Source of the DNA: DATILI01 sp035476635 | Lineage (GTDB): Bacteria; Pseudomonadota; Gammaproteobacteria; Burkholderiales; Burkholderiaceae_C | DNA length: 14,094 bases | Reading direction: 5' to 3' | Assembly: GCA_035476635.1 (NCBI GenBank) | Contig: DATILI010000071.1 | Location: 1-14,094, forward strand | In this document: positions 1 through 8,067 of the stretch, in pieces | Layout of the letters: every line of letters begins with the position of its first letter | How positions within the stretch are numbered: the stretch's first letter is position 1 | Translations under genes and position numbers: made by a program | The notes under the pieces: generated by a model | Told to the model about the DNA's origin: nothing | What the model saw: the letters and a program-made list of their open reading frames with translations, nothing else | The model's database searches: none

Positions 1-1559
1 TGCTGCCGCTGGCGCGCCAACTGTGCGCGCAATGGTGGGGCCTTTTGCCCGGCGTCCATCGGCTCGTGTTCGAAGAGGGCCGCGTTCTGCTCACGCTGGG
101 CATCAGCGACGTGAAGGCGGCCTTGCGCGAGCAGCATTTCGAGGCCGACGCGGTGTTCCTCGACGGCTTCAGTCCGCCAACCAACCCCGACATGTGGGAC
201 GTGTACACCCTCAAGGCCGTGGCCCGCTACTGCCGGCGCGGCACGGCAGTGGCCAGCTGGACGGTGGCCCGCCCGGTGCGCGACGCGCTGGCCCAATGCG
301 GGTTCATCGTGCACAAGGCGCCCGGGCTGGCACCCAAGCGCGACAGCCTGCGCGGTGAATTCAATCCGCATTGGGAGCCGCGCAAGAGCGCGGCCACGCC
401 GTCTTTCGCGCCGCACGCGCCCCTTCAACCCGCGCGCTGCGCCGTCATCGGCTCCGGCTTGGCCGGCGCCGCCGTCGCGGCCAGCCTGGCCCGGCGCGGC
501 TGGCAGGTGCAGGTGCTCGACGCTGCGGCCGCTCCGGCGGCAGGCGCATCGGGCCTGCAGGCCGGCCTGCTCGCACCGCACGTTTCACCCGACGACAGCC
601 TGCTCTCGCGCCTGTCCCGCGCGGGCGTGCGCGCCACCCTGCACCAGGCACAGGCGTTGCTGCAACCGGGAGAAGACTGGGCGTTGAGCGGCGTACTGGA
701 GCACCGCGTGGACGCGACCCGCGGCTTGCCCGCGCCCTGGCCCCCGGCAGGAGAAGACTGGAGCGAAGTGGCCGATGCCGCGCGGCTGCGCCAAGCCGGC
801 CTGCCCGTCGGCACCGCCGCCTGCTGGCATGGCAAAGCTGGCTGGATCAAGCCCGCCCGACTGGTCCAGGCGCTGCTGGCACAGCCGAGCATCGCATGGC
901 AGGGCCAATCGGCGGTGCAAGGCCTTGTGTTTCAAGACGGGCAGTGGTTTGCGCTGGACGCCAACGGCCGCGCGCTGGCCCAAGCGGAGCTGGTCGTCAT
1001 CGCCGCAGGGCCTGCAAGCCGCACGCTGCTGGACGACGACGCCACGCCTTTGCAAGCCATTCGAGGTCAGATCTCATGGGGCCTGCATGCGGACAGCGCG
1101 GCCGACCCTGCCTCCCCCTCTCTTCCGCCGTTTCCCGTCAACGGCAATGGCAGCCTGATTCCAGCCGTGCCCACTTCGGCAGGCCTGGCCTGGTGCCTGG
1201 GCGCGACTTTTGATCGAGACGATGAAAGCACCCAGCCCACCGAGCAAGACCACCAAGCCAACCTGGCAGGCCTGCGAACTCTTCTCCCCGCAAGCGCGCA
1301 GGCATTGGCCCCAGCTTTTTTTGAACAGCCTGCCACGGTTCAGTCCTGGGTCGGCGTGCGCTGCGCCTCGCGCGACCGCCTTCCGCTGGTAGGACCACCG
1401 GACCCGGCACACCAGCCCGGCCTAGTGGCCAGCACCGCCATGGGCTCGCGCGGCCTGACATTTGCCGTGCTGTGTGCCGAGCTGCTGGCGGCGCAACTGC
1501 ACGGCGAACCGCTGCCGGTGGAAAGCAAGTTGGCGCAGGCGCTGCGCGCCAGCCGCTAG
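1..1559 (+). CDS. mnmC: MnmC, bifunctional tRNA mnm5s2U biosynthesis protein (5' truncated by window edge)
   Basis: The frame is open from base 3, so the gene begins upstream of the window; 518 codons are visible. MnmC completes the 5-methylaminomethyl group of the wobble uridine in tRNAs for Lys, Glu and Gln. Its FAD domain removes the carboxymethyl group (cmnm5 to nm5) and its SAM domain then methylates (nm5 to mnm5). Visible codons 1-125 are the end of the methyltransferase domain, with the family signature LDGFSPPTNPDMW at about 53-65. A linker is followed by the FAD oxidoreductase domain with the dinucleotide-binding motif GSGLAG at 150-155 and the C-terminal GSRGLTFAVLCAELLA segment typical of MnmC. 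Both domains are present in one frame, as in the E. coli fusion. The TTG at 45 is only an internal codon and not the start. It ends 9 bases before the next gene, suggesting co-transcription. Confidence 0.93.
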   Translation, partial: LPLARQLCAQWWGLLPGVHRLVFEEGRVLLTLGISDVKAALREQHFEADAVFLDGFSPPTNPDMWDVYTLKAVARYCRRGTAVASWTVARPVRDALAQCGFIVHKAPGLAPKRDSLRGEFNPHWEPRKSAATPSFAPHAPLQPARCAVIGSGLAGAAVAASLARRGWQVQVLDAAAAPAAGASGLQAGLLAPHVSPDDSLLSRLSRAGVRATLHQAQALLQPGEDWALSGVLEHRVDATRGLPAPWPPAGEDWSEVADAARLRQAGLPVGTAACWHGKAGWIKPARLVQALLAQPSIAWQGQSAVQGLVFQDGQWFALDANGRALAQAELVVIAAGPASRTLLDDDATPLQAIRGQISWGLHADSAADPASPSLPPFPVNGNGSLIPAVPTSAGLAWCLGATFDRDDESTQPTEQDHQANLAGLRTLLPASAQALAPAFFEQPATVQSWVGVRCASRDRLPLVGPPDPAHQPGLVASTAMGSRGLTFAVLCAELLAAQLHGEPLPVESKLAQALRASR

Positions 1560-1568
1560 CATCGGCCG

Positions 1569-2786
1569 ATGCCCAGCCCCGACAAGAAATTGGAAATCGC
1601 CGTCGTCGGCGCCGGCTTTGCGGGCCTGGCCAGCGCCGCCCTGCTGGCCCACTCGGGCCACCGCGTCACGGTCTATGAAAAATTCGCGCATCCGCAGTCG
1701 CTGGGCGCCGGCATCCTGTTGCAGCCCAGCGGCCTGGCTGCGTTGCGCGCCTTGGGCATCCACGACGAGGTGGTGGCGCAGGGCGCGCAAGTGGAGCATC
1801 TCTACGGCGTCACGCCGCGGCAACGCCCGGTCGTCGACATGCACTACCGCCAATGGCAAGCCGGTGCCTACGGGCTCGGGCTGCACCGCGGCGTGCTGTT
1901 CAATGCCTTGTGGGACCTGGCCGCGCGCAATGGGGTTGGCATGGTCACGGGCCAGGAAGTGCGCGACCTCGCCGCCTTGCAGTCTGCGCACGACCTGACC
2001 GTGATTGCCGATGGCGCGCGTTCGGGCTTGCGCGCGCAGACCGGCCTGCGGGTGCGCGAGCGGCTCTATCCGTGGGGTGCCATGTGGGCGGTGCTGGACG
2101 ATCCGCAGCGTGGCTACGGCTCGACACTGTGGCAGTGGTACCGCGGCGGCCACCAGATGCTGGGCATCATGCCCACGGGCCGGGCGCCGGGGCGTGCGAC
2201 GCCGGTGGTCAGCTTGTTCTGGAGCCTGCATGCCGACCGGCACATGGCCTGGCGCGAGGCCGGGCTGTCTGCGTTCAAGCAGGAGCTGTTGGCCCTGAGC
2301 CCGGGTTGCGTCGAACTGCTGGCGCAAGTCCACTCCCTGGAGCAACTCACCTGGGCGCGCTACTACGACGTGGTGATGCCGCGCTACCACACGAGTCGCG
2401 CCGTCGTCGTCGGCGATGCGGCCCATGCCACCAGCCCGCAGCTCGGCCAGGGCGCCAATCTGGCGCTGCTGGATGCGCTGGTGCTCAACCACTGCCTGCG
2501 CACGCACGCCCGCCTGCCCGAGGCGCTGGCGGCCTATACCGCGCGCCGGCGGCCGCATCTGCACTACTACGGCCAGGCCAGCCGCTGGCTCACGCCCCTG
2601 TTCCAGTCGGACCTGCGCCTGCTGCCCTGGCTGCGCGACCAGTTCATGGGCGCCAGCGCGCGTTGGCCGGTGGCCGGCGCACTCAGCCGCGAGACGCTGG
2701 TCGGCATGCGCCAATCGTGGTGGCGCCTGGGCTCAGGCGCGCAACTCGACTTGCGCGCGTTCTTTGAGGAAGTTGAAGATATTTAG
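1569..2786 (+). CDS. FAD-dependent monooxygenase (UbiH / salicylate-hydroxylase-like)
   Basis: A 405-residue flavoprotein of the FAD_binding_3 (PHBH-type) monooxygenase family. Visible signatures are the N-terminal Rossmann motif GAGFAG at residues 14-19 followed by an acidic end of strand 2 (VYEKF), the middle DG motif around IADGARSGLR (146-155), and the second FAD motif GDAAH (282-286) followed by PQLGQGANLALLDA. These enzymes hydroxylate aromatic or related substrates with NAD(P)H and O2. The substrate cannot be read from the sequence, and no ring-cleavage or quinone-biosynthesis genes are adjacent. The ATG start is 9 bases after mnmC and has no convincing Shine-Dalgarno, so translation may depend on readthrough from mnmC. 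There is no N-terminal signal peptide; it should be cytosolic. Its TAG stop overlaps the TAA stop of the convergent minus-strand gene by 4 bases. Confidence 0.85.
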   Translation: MPSPDKKLEIAVVGAGFAGLASAALLAHSGHRVTVYEKFAHPQSLGAGILLQPSGLAALRALGIHDEVVAQGAQVEHLYGVTPRQRPVVDMHYRQWQAGAYGLGLHRGVLFNALWDLAARNGVGMVTGQEVRDLAALQSAHDLTVIADGARSGLRAQTGLRVRERLYPWGAMWAVLDDPQRGYGSTLWQWYRGGHQMLGIMPTGRAPGRATPVVSLFWSLHADRHMAWREAGLSAFKQELLALSPGCVELLAQVHSLEQLTWARYYDVVMPRYHTSRAVVVGDAAHATSPQLGQGANLALLDALVLNHCLRTHARLPEALAAYTARRRPHLHYYGQASRWLTPLFQSDLRLLPWLRDQFMGASARWPVAGALSRETLVGMRQSWWRLGSGAQLDLRAFFEEVEDI

Positions 2787-5305
2787 CGGCGCCCCGATAC
2801 CGCCCGCCCGGTCGCGCGCCGGTGCATCGCTGCAAACTGTGCGATCTCGGGCGCCGTTGCCGGTGCGCTGAACAGATAGCCCTGCAGATAGTCGCAGCCG
2901 TTGCCCAAGAGGTAGTTGCGCTGCAGTTCGGTTTCCACGCCCTCGGCCACCACAGTGAGCTTGAGCTTGTGGGCCAGCGCGATCGTGGCCGAGCAGATGG
3001 CCGCGTCGTTCGGATCGGTTTCGATGTCTTTCACGAACGAGCGGTCCAGCTTGAGCCGGTGGATCGGCAGCAGCTTCAGGTAGCTCAGCGATGAGTAGCC
3101 GGTGCCGAAATCGTCGATGGACAACTGCACGCCGAGCTCGCGCAGTTGCTGCAGCACCTCGATGGTGGCGTCCGGGTCTTCCATGGCCATCGATTCGGTG
3201 AGTTCCAGTTCCAGGTCGCCGCCTTGCAGGCCGTGGCGATGCAATACCCTGGCCACATGCGGCACCAGCGAGGCATCGCGCAACTGGTGGGCCGAAAGGT
3301 TGACGGCCATCGTCACGCCCTTGAGCCCCTGGTCATGCCATTGGCGCAATTGGCGGCAGGCTTCGTCGAGCACCCAGGCGCCGATGTCCACGATCAGGCC
3401 CGAGCTCTCCGCAATGGGAATGAAGGTGGCCGGCCCGATCAGGCCGCGCACCGGGTGGTTCCAGCGCAGCAGGGCCTCGGCGCCGACCATGGCGCCGGTC
3501 ATGGCGTCCACTTGGGGCTGGTAGTGCAGCAGCAACTCACAACGCGCTTGCGCCTGGCGCAGGTCGAACTCCAGCTCGAGCTGCTCGGCCACGGCCTGGC
3601 GCAGGCTGGCCGAGAAGAAGCGCATGTTGTTGCGGCCCAGCGCCTTGGCGCGCGTCATGGCGGCGTCGGCATTGCCCAGAAGTGCCAGCGCATCGGTGCC
3701 ATCCAGCGGATACAGGGCAACGCCGATGCTGGGCGTGCAAGGCACGTCATGGCGGTCGATGCGGTGCGGCAAGGCCAGTGCACGGCGCAGCTTTTCGCCA
3801 AGTTCCTGGGCGCCATTGGCGTCGCCGTCGTCACGCAGCACGATGGCGAATTCATCCCCGCCCAGCCGCGCCACGGTGCTGTCGGGGGGTACCGTTTCGC
3901 GCAGGCGCTGCGCCACGGAGTGCAGCAACTGGTCGCCCACGGTATGGCCGAGCGCGTCGTTGACCAGCTTGAAGCGGTCCATGTTCACCACCATCACGGC
4001 CAGCGGCCGGCCGATGCCGCGGGCCTCTTCCAGGGCCGCCTCCAGCAGATCCATCAGGTAGGCGCGATTGGGCAACTGCGTCAGCGCGTCGTGGCGCGCC
4101 AGGTGCTCGATGCGCTCGGCCGTAACTTTCTGCGCCGTCACGTCTTCGACGATGGACAGGATGCCAACCGGCTGGCCTTGCGCATCGCGCACGGCCGAGT
4201 TGAACCACGAGCAGATCAGCACCCGGCCATCCTTGTGCTGGTTCTGCATCACGCTTTGCTGCTGCTGGTGGCCATCCATCAGCGCGCGGTGGATTTCGTC
4301 CAGCTGCGGCTGCAGTTGCGACGGCATCAGCTTGCGCGCCGGCTGGCCCATCATCTCCTCGCGCGTCCAGCCGAAGATGCGTTCGGCGGCCGCATTCCAC
4401 TGCTGCACGCCGGCCACGGCGTCCCATTCGACGATGCCCACCGGGCTTTGCTGGAAGATGGTGGCAAAGCGCTGCTCGCGCTCGCGCAAGGCGGCTTCGG
4501 AATGGTGGCGCAGGCTGACGTCGCGGTTCACGCCGCGGTAGCCGCGAAAGCGCCCCTGCGCGTCGAAATAGGGCACGCCGCTCTTGGAGATCCACAACGG
4601 ATGGCCTGGATCGTTGGTGCGGAAAACAAAGCCGGAGAACGGCTCGCGCCTTTGCAGGGCGCGCTGCACTTCCTGGGCCGCGCGCAAGTCCGTCCCGGGT
4701 TCGTAGTGCCAGCGATCGATGGGTTGCCCAAGGAAGGACTCGGCCGGCTTGCCCGTGACCCGGAGGATCGATTCCGACAACCAGATGTAGTTGAGCTGCT
4801 CGTCCGTTTCCCAGAGCCAGTCGGACAGCGACGCCGCGAAGTCGCGAAACCGTGCCTCGCTGTGGCGCAACTCCAGCTCGGTGCTCTTGGCGGCAGTCAC
4901 TTCCCAGCCGAAGCCGTGATAACCAGCAAAGCGGCCTTGCGCGTCCCGCAAGGGTTCCCCGCTGATACGGATCCAGATCGTGCGGCCGGCATGGGCCGGA
5001 TCGGCACACTCGTACTCCAGGTCGGAAAAGGCGCGATGGGTTTGCAGCTGCTCCCGGTGGGCGCGCCAAAAGGCGTCCGGCATCAGGTTGGGCCGCTCCC
5101 AGCGCGTGCGCCCGATCCAGGTGTCGGGCGAATCCACCACCTTGGCGATATTCGGGCCGACCTCCAGGAACCGGAAATCGGTGTCCTGGCGCCAATACCA
5201 GCCCAGCGTCAGGCGCGAAACGGTGTCTTTCCAGTGCTCGGCGTCGGCGTCGGCCGTTGTCACATTCTGCAAGTCTTGGTCACTCTGCGCAGGTTGGGCG
5301 GGCAT
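2783..5305 (-). CDS. PAS-PAS-PAS-GGDEF-EAL cyclic-di-GMP signalling protein
   Basis: An 840-residue soluble protein expected to make and/or degrade cyclic di-GMP in response to signals sensed by PAS domains. Order: PAS/PAC 1 (about 27-140), PAS/PAC 2 (146-264), PAS/PAC 3 (272-392), GGDEF (396-560) and EAL (575-825). The GGDEF signature is intact (482-486) and is preceded by HDALTQLPNR. Two departures are visible: the usual metal-binding first Asp of DxDRFK is Asn441 (NMDRFK), and there is no RxxD inhibitory site before GGDEF (Pro and Ser stand at the R and D positions). The EAL domain looks fully catalytic: EALLRW at 610, NLS at 669, ELTES at 701, DDFGTGYSSL at 731, KLD at 752 and EGVET at 788. 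This favours a net phosphodiesterase, as inference. No transmembrane segment is seen. The frame stays open far upstream into antisense of the permease gene; ATG 5305 was chosen because homology-like sequence begins just after it. ATGs at 5377 and 5386 are alternatives adding 24 or 27 residues. Confidence 0.9.
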   Translation of the reverse strand: MPAQPAQSDQDLQNVTTADADAEHWKDTVSRLTLGWYWRQDTDFRFLEVGPNIAKVVDSPDTWIGRTRWERPNLMPDAFWRAHREQLQTHRAFSDLEYECADPAHAGRTIWIRISGEPLRDAQGRFAGYHGFGWEVTAAKSTELELRHSEARFRDFAASLSDWLWETDEQLNYIWLSESILRVTGKPAESFLGQPIDRWHYEPGTDLRAAQEVQRALQRREPFSGFVFRTNDPGHPLWISKSGVPYFDAQGRFRGYRGVNRDVSLRHHSEAALREREQRFATIFQQSPVGIVEWDAVAGVQQWNAAAERIFGWTREEMMGQPARKLMPSQLQPQLDEIHRALMDGHQQQQSVMQNQHKDGRVLICSWFNSAVRDAQGQPVGILSIVEDVTAQKVTAERIEHLARHDALTQLPNRAYLMDLLEAALEEARGIGRPLAVMVVNMDRFKLVNDALGHTVGDQLLHSVAQRLRETVPPDSTVARLGGDEFAIVLRDDGDANGAQELGEKLRRALALPHRIDRHDVPCTPSIGVALYPLDGTDALALLGNADAAMTRAKALGRNNMRFFSASLRQAVAEQLELEFDLRQAQARCELLLHYQPQVDAMTGAMVGAEALLRWNHPVRGLIGPATFIPIAESSGLIVDIGAWVLDEACRQLRQWHDQGLKGVTMAVNLSAHQLRDASLVPHVARVLHRHGLQGGDLELELTESMAMEDPDATIEVLQQLRELGVQLSIDDFGTGYSSLSYLKLLPIHRLKLDRSFVKDIETDPNDAAICSATIALAHKLKLTVVAEGVETELQRNYLLGNGCDYLQGYLFSAPATAPEIAQFAAMHRRATGRAVSGRR

Positions 5306-5391
5306 GGGCTCTAAAACTGATGGATTTTTTTGTCGCGTAATACACGCCGGTAGAAACATGCGGCGAGGCCGGATCATCGCATCCATTTCTA

Positions 5392-5411
5392 TATATGCCT
5401 GGAGGCATATA
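5392..5411. repeat. Perfect 9-bp inverted repeat, candidate operator
   Basis: The arms TATATGCCT (5392-5400) and AGGCATATA (5403-5411) are exact reverse complements separated by GG. It lies about 25 bases upstream of a possible -10 and 53 bases upstream of the permease ATG. The TATG...CATA core resembles dyads bound by LysR-type regulators. It is not followed by a T-run on either strand in a position that would make it a normal terminator, so an operator is the better reading. Confidence 0.5.
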
Positions 5412-5419
5412 GGCCAAAC

Positions 5420-5436
5420 AAACAAATAGTTTGTTT
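5420..5436. repeat. Perfect 7-bp inverted repeat next to the -10-like box
   Basis: AAACAAA (5420-5426) and TTTGTTT (5430-5436) are exact reverse complements separated by TAG. The repeat directly abuts the TATAAC box at 5437. AT-rich dyads next to a promoter are common regulator sites, but the repeat is short and of low complexity, so it is weaker evidence than the 9-bp repeat upstream. Confidence 0.35.
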
Positions 5437-5464
5437 TATAACGATCCGCTTTTACAGTCGCGCA

Positions 5465-6256
5465 ATGCATGATTTCGCGTTCATCTTTGCCGGCTTCTTC
5501 GTGGGCGTGGTGGTCGGCCTCACGGGGGTTGGCGGCGGCTCGCTGATGACGCCGATCCTGATCTTCGGATTCGGCATCAAGCCCTACCTGGCCATCGGCA
5601 CCGACCTGTTGTTTGCCGCATTCACCAAGTTTGGCGGCTCCCTCGGCCTGGCCCGCTCCCGCATGATCGAATGGCGGGTGGTCGGTGCGCTCTCCCTGGG
5701 CAGCATTCCGGCGGCGCTGATCACCATCTATGTGTTGCAGCAGGCGGGCGCCACCGATCCGGCGGTTCAGCGCACCATGACCACGACCCTGGGCGTTGCC
5801 TTGCTGTTGACCGCGGCGGCCACGCTGTACAAGGCGATCAAGAGCAAGAGCACGCCGTACTACATCGCGCCCGAGCTGCTGGCGCAGGCCGCCAAGCCGC
5901 GCCACTGGGCCCTGCCGATCCTGTTCGGCGCGGTCATCGGCACCCTGGTTTCGATCACCTCCGTGGGCGCCGGCGCCATCGGCGTCACCGTGCTGATGCT
6001 GCTCTACCCCGCCTTGCCGCTGCCGCGCATCGTGGCGGCCGACATCGCCTACGCCGTTCCCCTTACGCTCGTTGCCGGCCTCGGCCACGCTTCCATCGGA
6101 TCGGTCGACTGGCCACTCCTGCTCAAGCTGCTGGCCGGCTCCCTGCCCGGCATCTGGCTGGGCTCGCGCCTGGCGCGCAAGACGCCCGACCGCATCATCC
6201 GCTCACTGCTGTCCGCGTTGCTGGCCTATGCCGGCTTCAAGCTGATTGCGCTCTGA
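5465..6256 (+). CDS. TauE/SafE (TSUP) family membrane permease
   Basis: A 263-residue, highly hydrophobic protein of the TauE/SafE family, which moves sulfite, sulfonates or related anions across the inner membrane. The family's two-fold repeat is visible: a glycine-rich GLTGVGGGSLMTP loop after the first helix (about residues 19-31) and a matching ITSVGAGAIGVTVLM segment in the second half (about 161-175). Roughly eight membrane segments are expected. It is the first gene of the sulfate-assimilation operon, 22 bases before cysI. Position suggests either sulfate uptake, as proposed for the TSUP protein CysZ in the Corynebacterium glutamicum cys cluster, or export of surplus sulfite. The sequence does not decide between them. 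The ATG at 5465 has only a poor Shine-Dalgarno but is well placed relative to the first helix. Confidence 0.88.
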   Translation: MHDFAFIFAGFFVGVVVGLTGVGGGSLMTPILIFGFGIKPYLAIGTDLLFAAFTKFGGSLGLARSRMIEWRVVGALSLGSIPAALITIYVLQQAGATDPAVQRTMTTTLGVALLLTAAATLYKAIKSKSTPYYIAPELLAQAAKPRHWALPILFGAVIGTLVSITSVGAGAIGVTVLMLLYPALPLPRIVAADIAYAVPLTLVAGLGHASIGSVDWPLLLKLLAGSLPGIWLGSRLARKTPDRIIRSLLSALLAYAGFKLIAL

Positions 6257-6278
6257 ATTCCAAAAGTAGAACTCCACG

Positions 6279-8051
6279 ATGTACCAATACACCGAATTCG
6301 ACAAACAGTTCGTCCAACTGCGTGCGGCGCAGCACCGTGACCAGCTCACACGCTGGCAGGCCGGCCAGCTTGCGGACGATGAATTCCGCCCGCTGCGCCT
6401 GCAAAACGGCTGGTATGTGCAGCGCTACGCACCGATGCTGCGCGTGGCCGTGCCCTATGGCGAATTGTCCAGCGCCCAGCTGCGCGTGCTGGCCACCATC
6501 GCCCGCGAATACGACGAGCCCAGCGCCGAGGTCTACAAGACCGCGATGGACACCCAGGGCAAGCTCGGCACCGCCAGGCTGCCGACGCACTACGGGCACT
6601 TCACCACGCGCCAGAACGTGCAATACAACTGGATTCCGCTGGACAAGTCGGCCGACGTGATGGACCTGCTGGCCAGCGTGAACATGCACGGCATCCAGAC
6701 CAGCGGCAACTGCATCCGCAACATCACCAGCGACGAGCGCGCCGGCATCGCGGTGGACGAGATCGCCGATCCGCGCCCGTTCGCCGAGATCCTGCGCCAG
6801 TGGAGCACCCTGCATCCCGAGTTCGCGTTCCTGCCGCGCAAGTTCAAGATCGCCATCAGCGGTGCCAAGGAAGACCGCGCCGCCACCGCCTGGCACGACG
6901 TCGGCCTGCACCTGGTGCGCAATGCGGACGGCGACCTCGGCTTCAAGGTCCTGGTCGGCGGCGGCATGGGCCGCACGCCGGTGATCGGCACCGTGGTGCG
7001 CGAGTTCCTGCCCTGGAACCAGATCATGAACTATCTCGAGGCCGTGGTGCGCGTGTACAACCGCTGGGGCCGGCGCGACAACATGTACAAGGCGCGCATC
7101 AAGATCCTGGTGAAGGCCGAGGGCCAGAAATACATCGACGAGGTCGAAGCCGAGTACCGCGAGATTCTTGAGAAAGACGGCGGCCCGCACACCATTCCCC
7201 AGGCCGAACTCGACCGCGTGACGGCATCCTTCGTGCCGCCCACGCTGCAATGCGACCGCAAGAGTGCCGATGCCAAGATCGCCCACATCCTGCGCGCCGC
7301 CGCGGAAGACGACGTGGAATTCGGCCGCTGGCTGCAGCAGAACGTGGCGCCGCACAAGAACCCGGACCTGCGCGCGGTAACGCTCTCGTTCAAGCGCCTG
7401 GGCCAAGCACCGGGCGACGCCTCCGCCGACCAGCTCGATACGGCGGCCACGCTGGCTGACGAGTTCTCCGCCGGCGAAGTGCGCGTGACGCACGACCAGA
7501 ACCTGCTGTTGCCCTGGGTGCGCTGCGACCAGTTGCCCGAACTCTGGCGTGCCGCCCGCAAGGCCGGCTTTGCGCGCCCGAACATCCGATTGCTCACCGA
7601 CATGATCGCCTGCCCCGGCGGCGACTTCTGCGCACTGGCCAATGCGCGCTCGATCCCGATCGCCGAGGCCATCACCGAGCGCTACCAGGACCTGGACGAA
7701 CTGCACGACCTGGGCGAGATCGACCTGCACATCAGCGGCTGCATCAACTCCTGCGGCCACCACCACAGCGGCCACATCGGCATCCTCGGCGTCGACAAGG
7801 ACGGCAAGGAGTGGTACCAGGTCACCCTGGGCGGCTCTGACGGCTCCACGCTGAGCGGTGCGGCAACGCCCGGCAAGGTGGTCGGCCCCTCGTTCAGCGC
7901 GGCCGAAGTGCCGGACGTGATCGAGGCCGTGCTCGACGTCTACCGCGCCGAGCGCGAAACCGGCGAAACCTTCATCGACGCCCTGCGCCGCCTGGGCGCG
8001 GATGCCTTCAAGGCCGCCGCCAACAGCGCGCGCCACACCGTTGCCGCCTGA
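6279..8051 (+). CDS. cysI: Assimilatory sulfite reductase hemoprotein (nitrite/sulfite reductase family)
   Basis: A 590-residue siroheme and [4Fe-4S] enzyme that reduces sulfite to sulfide with six electrons. The cluster/siroheme cysteines are visible as C-x5-C (Cys445, Cys451, in ACPGGDFC) and C-x3-C (Cys488, Cys492, in GCINSCGHHHSG), the hallmark of the nitrite/sulfite reductase fold. The first half contains SGNCIRNITSDERAG at about 145-159, part of the siroheme-binding parachute-like region. No cysJ flavoprotein is in the operon, so electrons probably come from a ferredoxin; fdxA and a ferredoxin-NADP reductase lie just downstream of the operon. Assignment as sulfite rather than nitrite reductase rests on the flanking cysH, cysD and cysN. 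Its TGA stop is part of the Shine-Dalgarno stretch of the next gene. Confidence 0.93.
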   Translation: MYQYTEFDKQFVQLRAAQHRDQLTRWQAGQLADDEFRPLRLQNGWYVQRYAPMLRVAVPYGELSSAQLRVLATIAREYDEPSAEVYKTAMDTQGKLGTARLPTHYGHFTTRQNVQYNWIPLDKSADVMDLLASVNMHGIQTSGNCIRNITSDERAGIAVDEIADPRPFAEILRQWSTLHPEFAFLPRKFKIAISGAKEDRAATAWHDVGLHLVRNADGDLGFKVLVGGGMGRTPVIGTVVREFLPWNQIMNYLEAVVRVYNRWGRRDNMYKARIKILVKAEGQKYIDEVEAEYREILEKDGGPHTIPQAELDRVTASFVPPTLQCDRKSADAKIAHILRAAAEDDVEFGRWLQQNVAPHKNPDLRAVTLSFKRLGQAPGDASADQLDTAATLADEFSAGEVRVTHDQNLLLPWVRCDQLPELWRAARKAGFARPNIRLLTDMIACPGGDFCALANARSIPIAEAITERYQDLDELHDLGEIDLHISGCINSCGHHHSGHIGILGVDKDGKEWYQVTLGGSDGSTLSGAATPGKVVGPSFSAAEVPDVIEAVLDVYRAERETGETFIDALRRLGADAFKAAANSARHTVAA

Positions 8052-8067
8052 AGGAGCGAACACCACC

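Larger units (their letters stand above)
5380..5464 (+). promoter_or_regulatory. Divergent promoter/operator region of the cys operon
   Basis: The region between the cyclic-di-GMP gene and the permease gene becomes strikingly AT-rich from about 5380 to 5445, in contrast to the GC-rich surroundings. It holds two perfect inverted repeats (listed separately) and a possible -10 element TATAAC at 5437-5442, with no good -35 at the expected distance. A weak -35 next to dyads suits an activator-dependent promoter such as one served by the LysR-type regulator CysB, but binding by CysB is an inference. The same AT-rich DNA could also hold the minus-strand promoter for the PAS-GGDEF-EAL gene. Confidence 0.5.

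Noticed and set aside
3146..5314. 722-codon plus-strand frame opposite the PAS-GGDEF-EAL gene
   Set aside because: The product is His/Gln/Ala-rich shadow sequence; the minus strand carries unmistakable GGDEF and EAL signatures.
5392..5411. Intrinsic terminator between the divergent genes
   Set aside because: No gene ends here, the arms are AT-rich with a 2-base spacer too short for a normal loop, and no proper T-run follows.
5306..6088. N-terminal extension of the cyclic-di-GMP protein by 261 codons on the minus strand
   Set aside because: The added part is exactly antisense to the permease gene, has low-complexity Gly/Asp/Arg-rich composition, and shows no domain; the first PAS domain begins soon after ATG 5305.
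6279..8051. Assimilatory nitrite reductase
   Set aside because: The fold is shared, but the gene stands inside a complete cys operon, and no nitrate or nitrite genes are seen.
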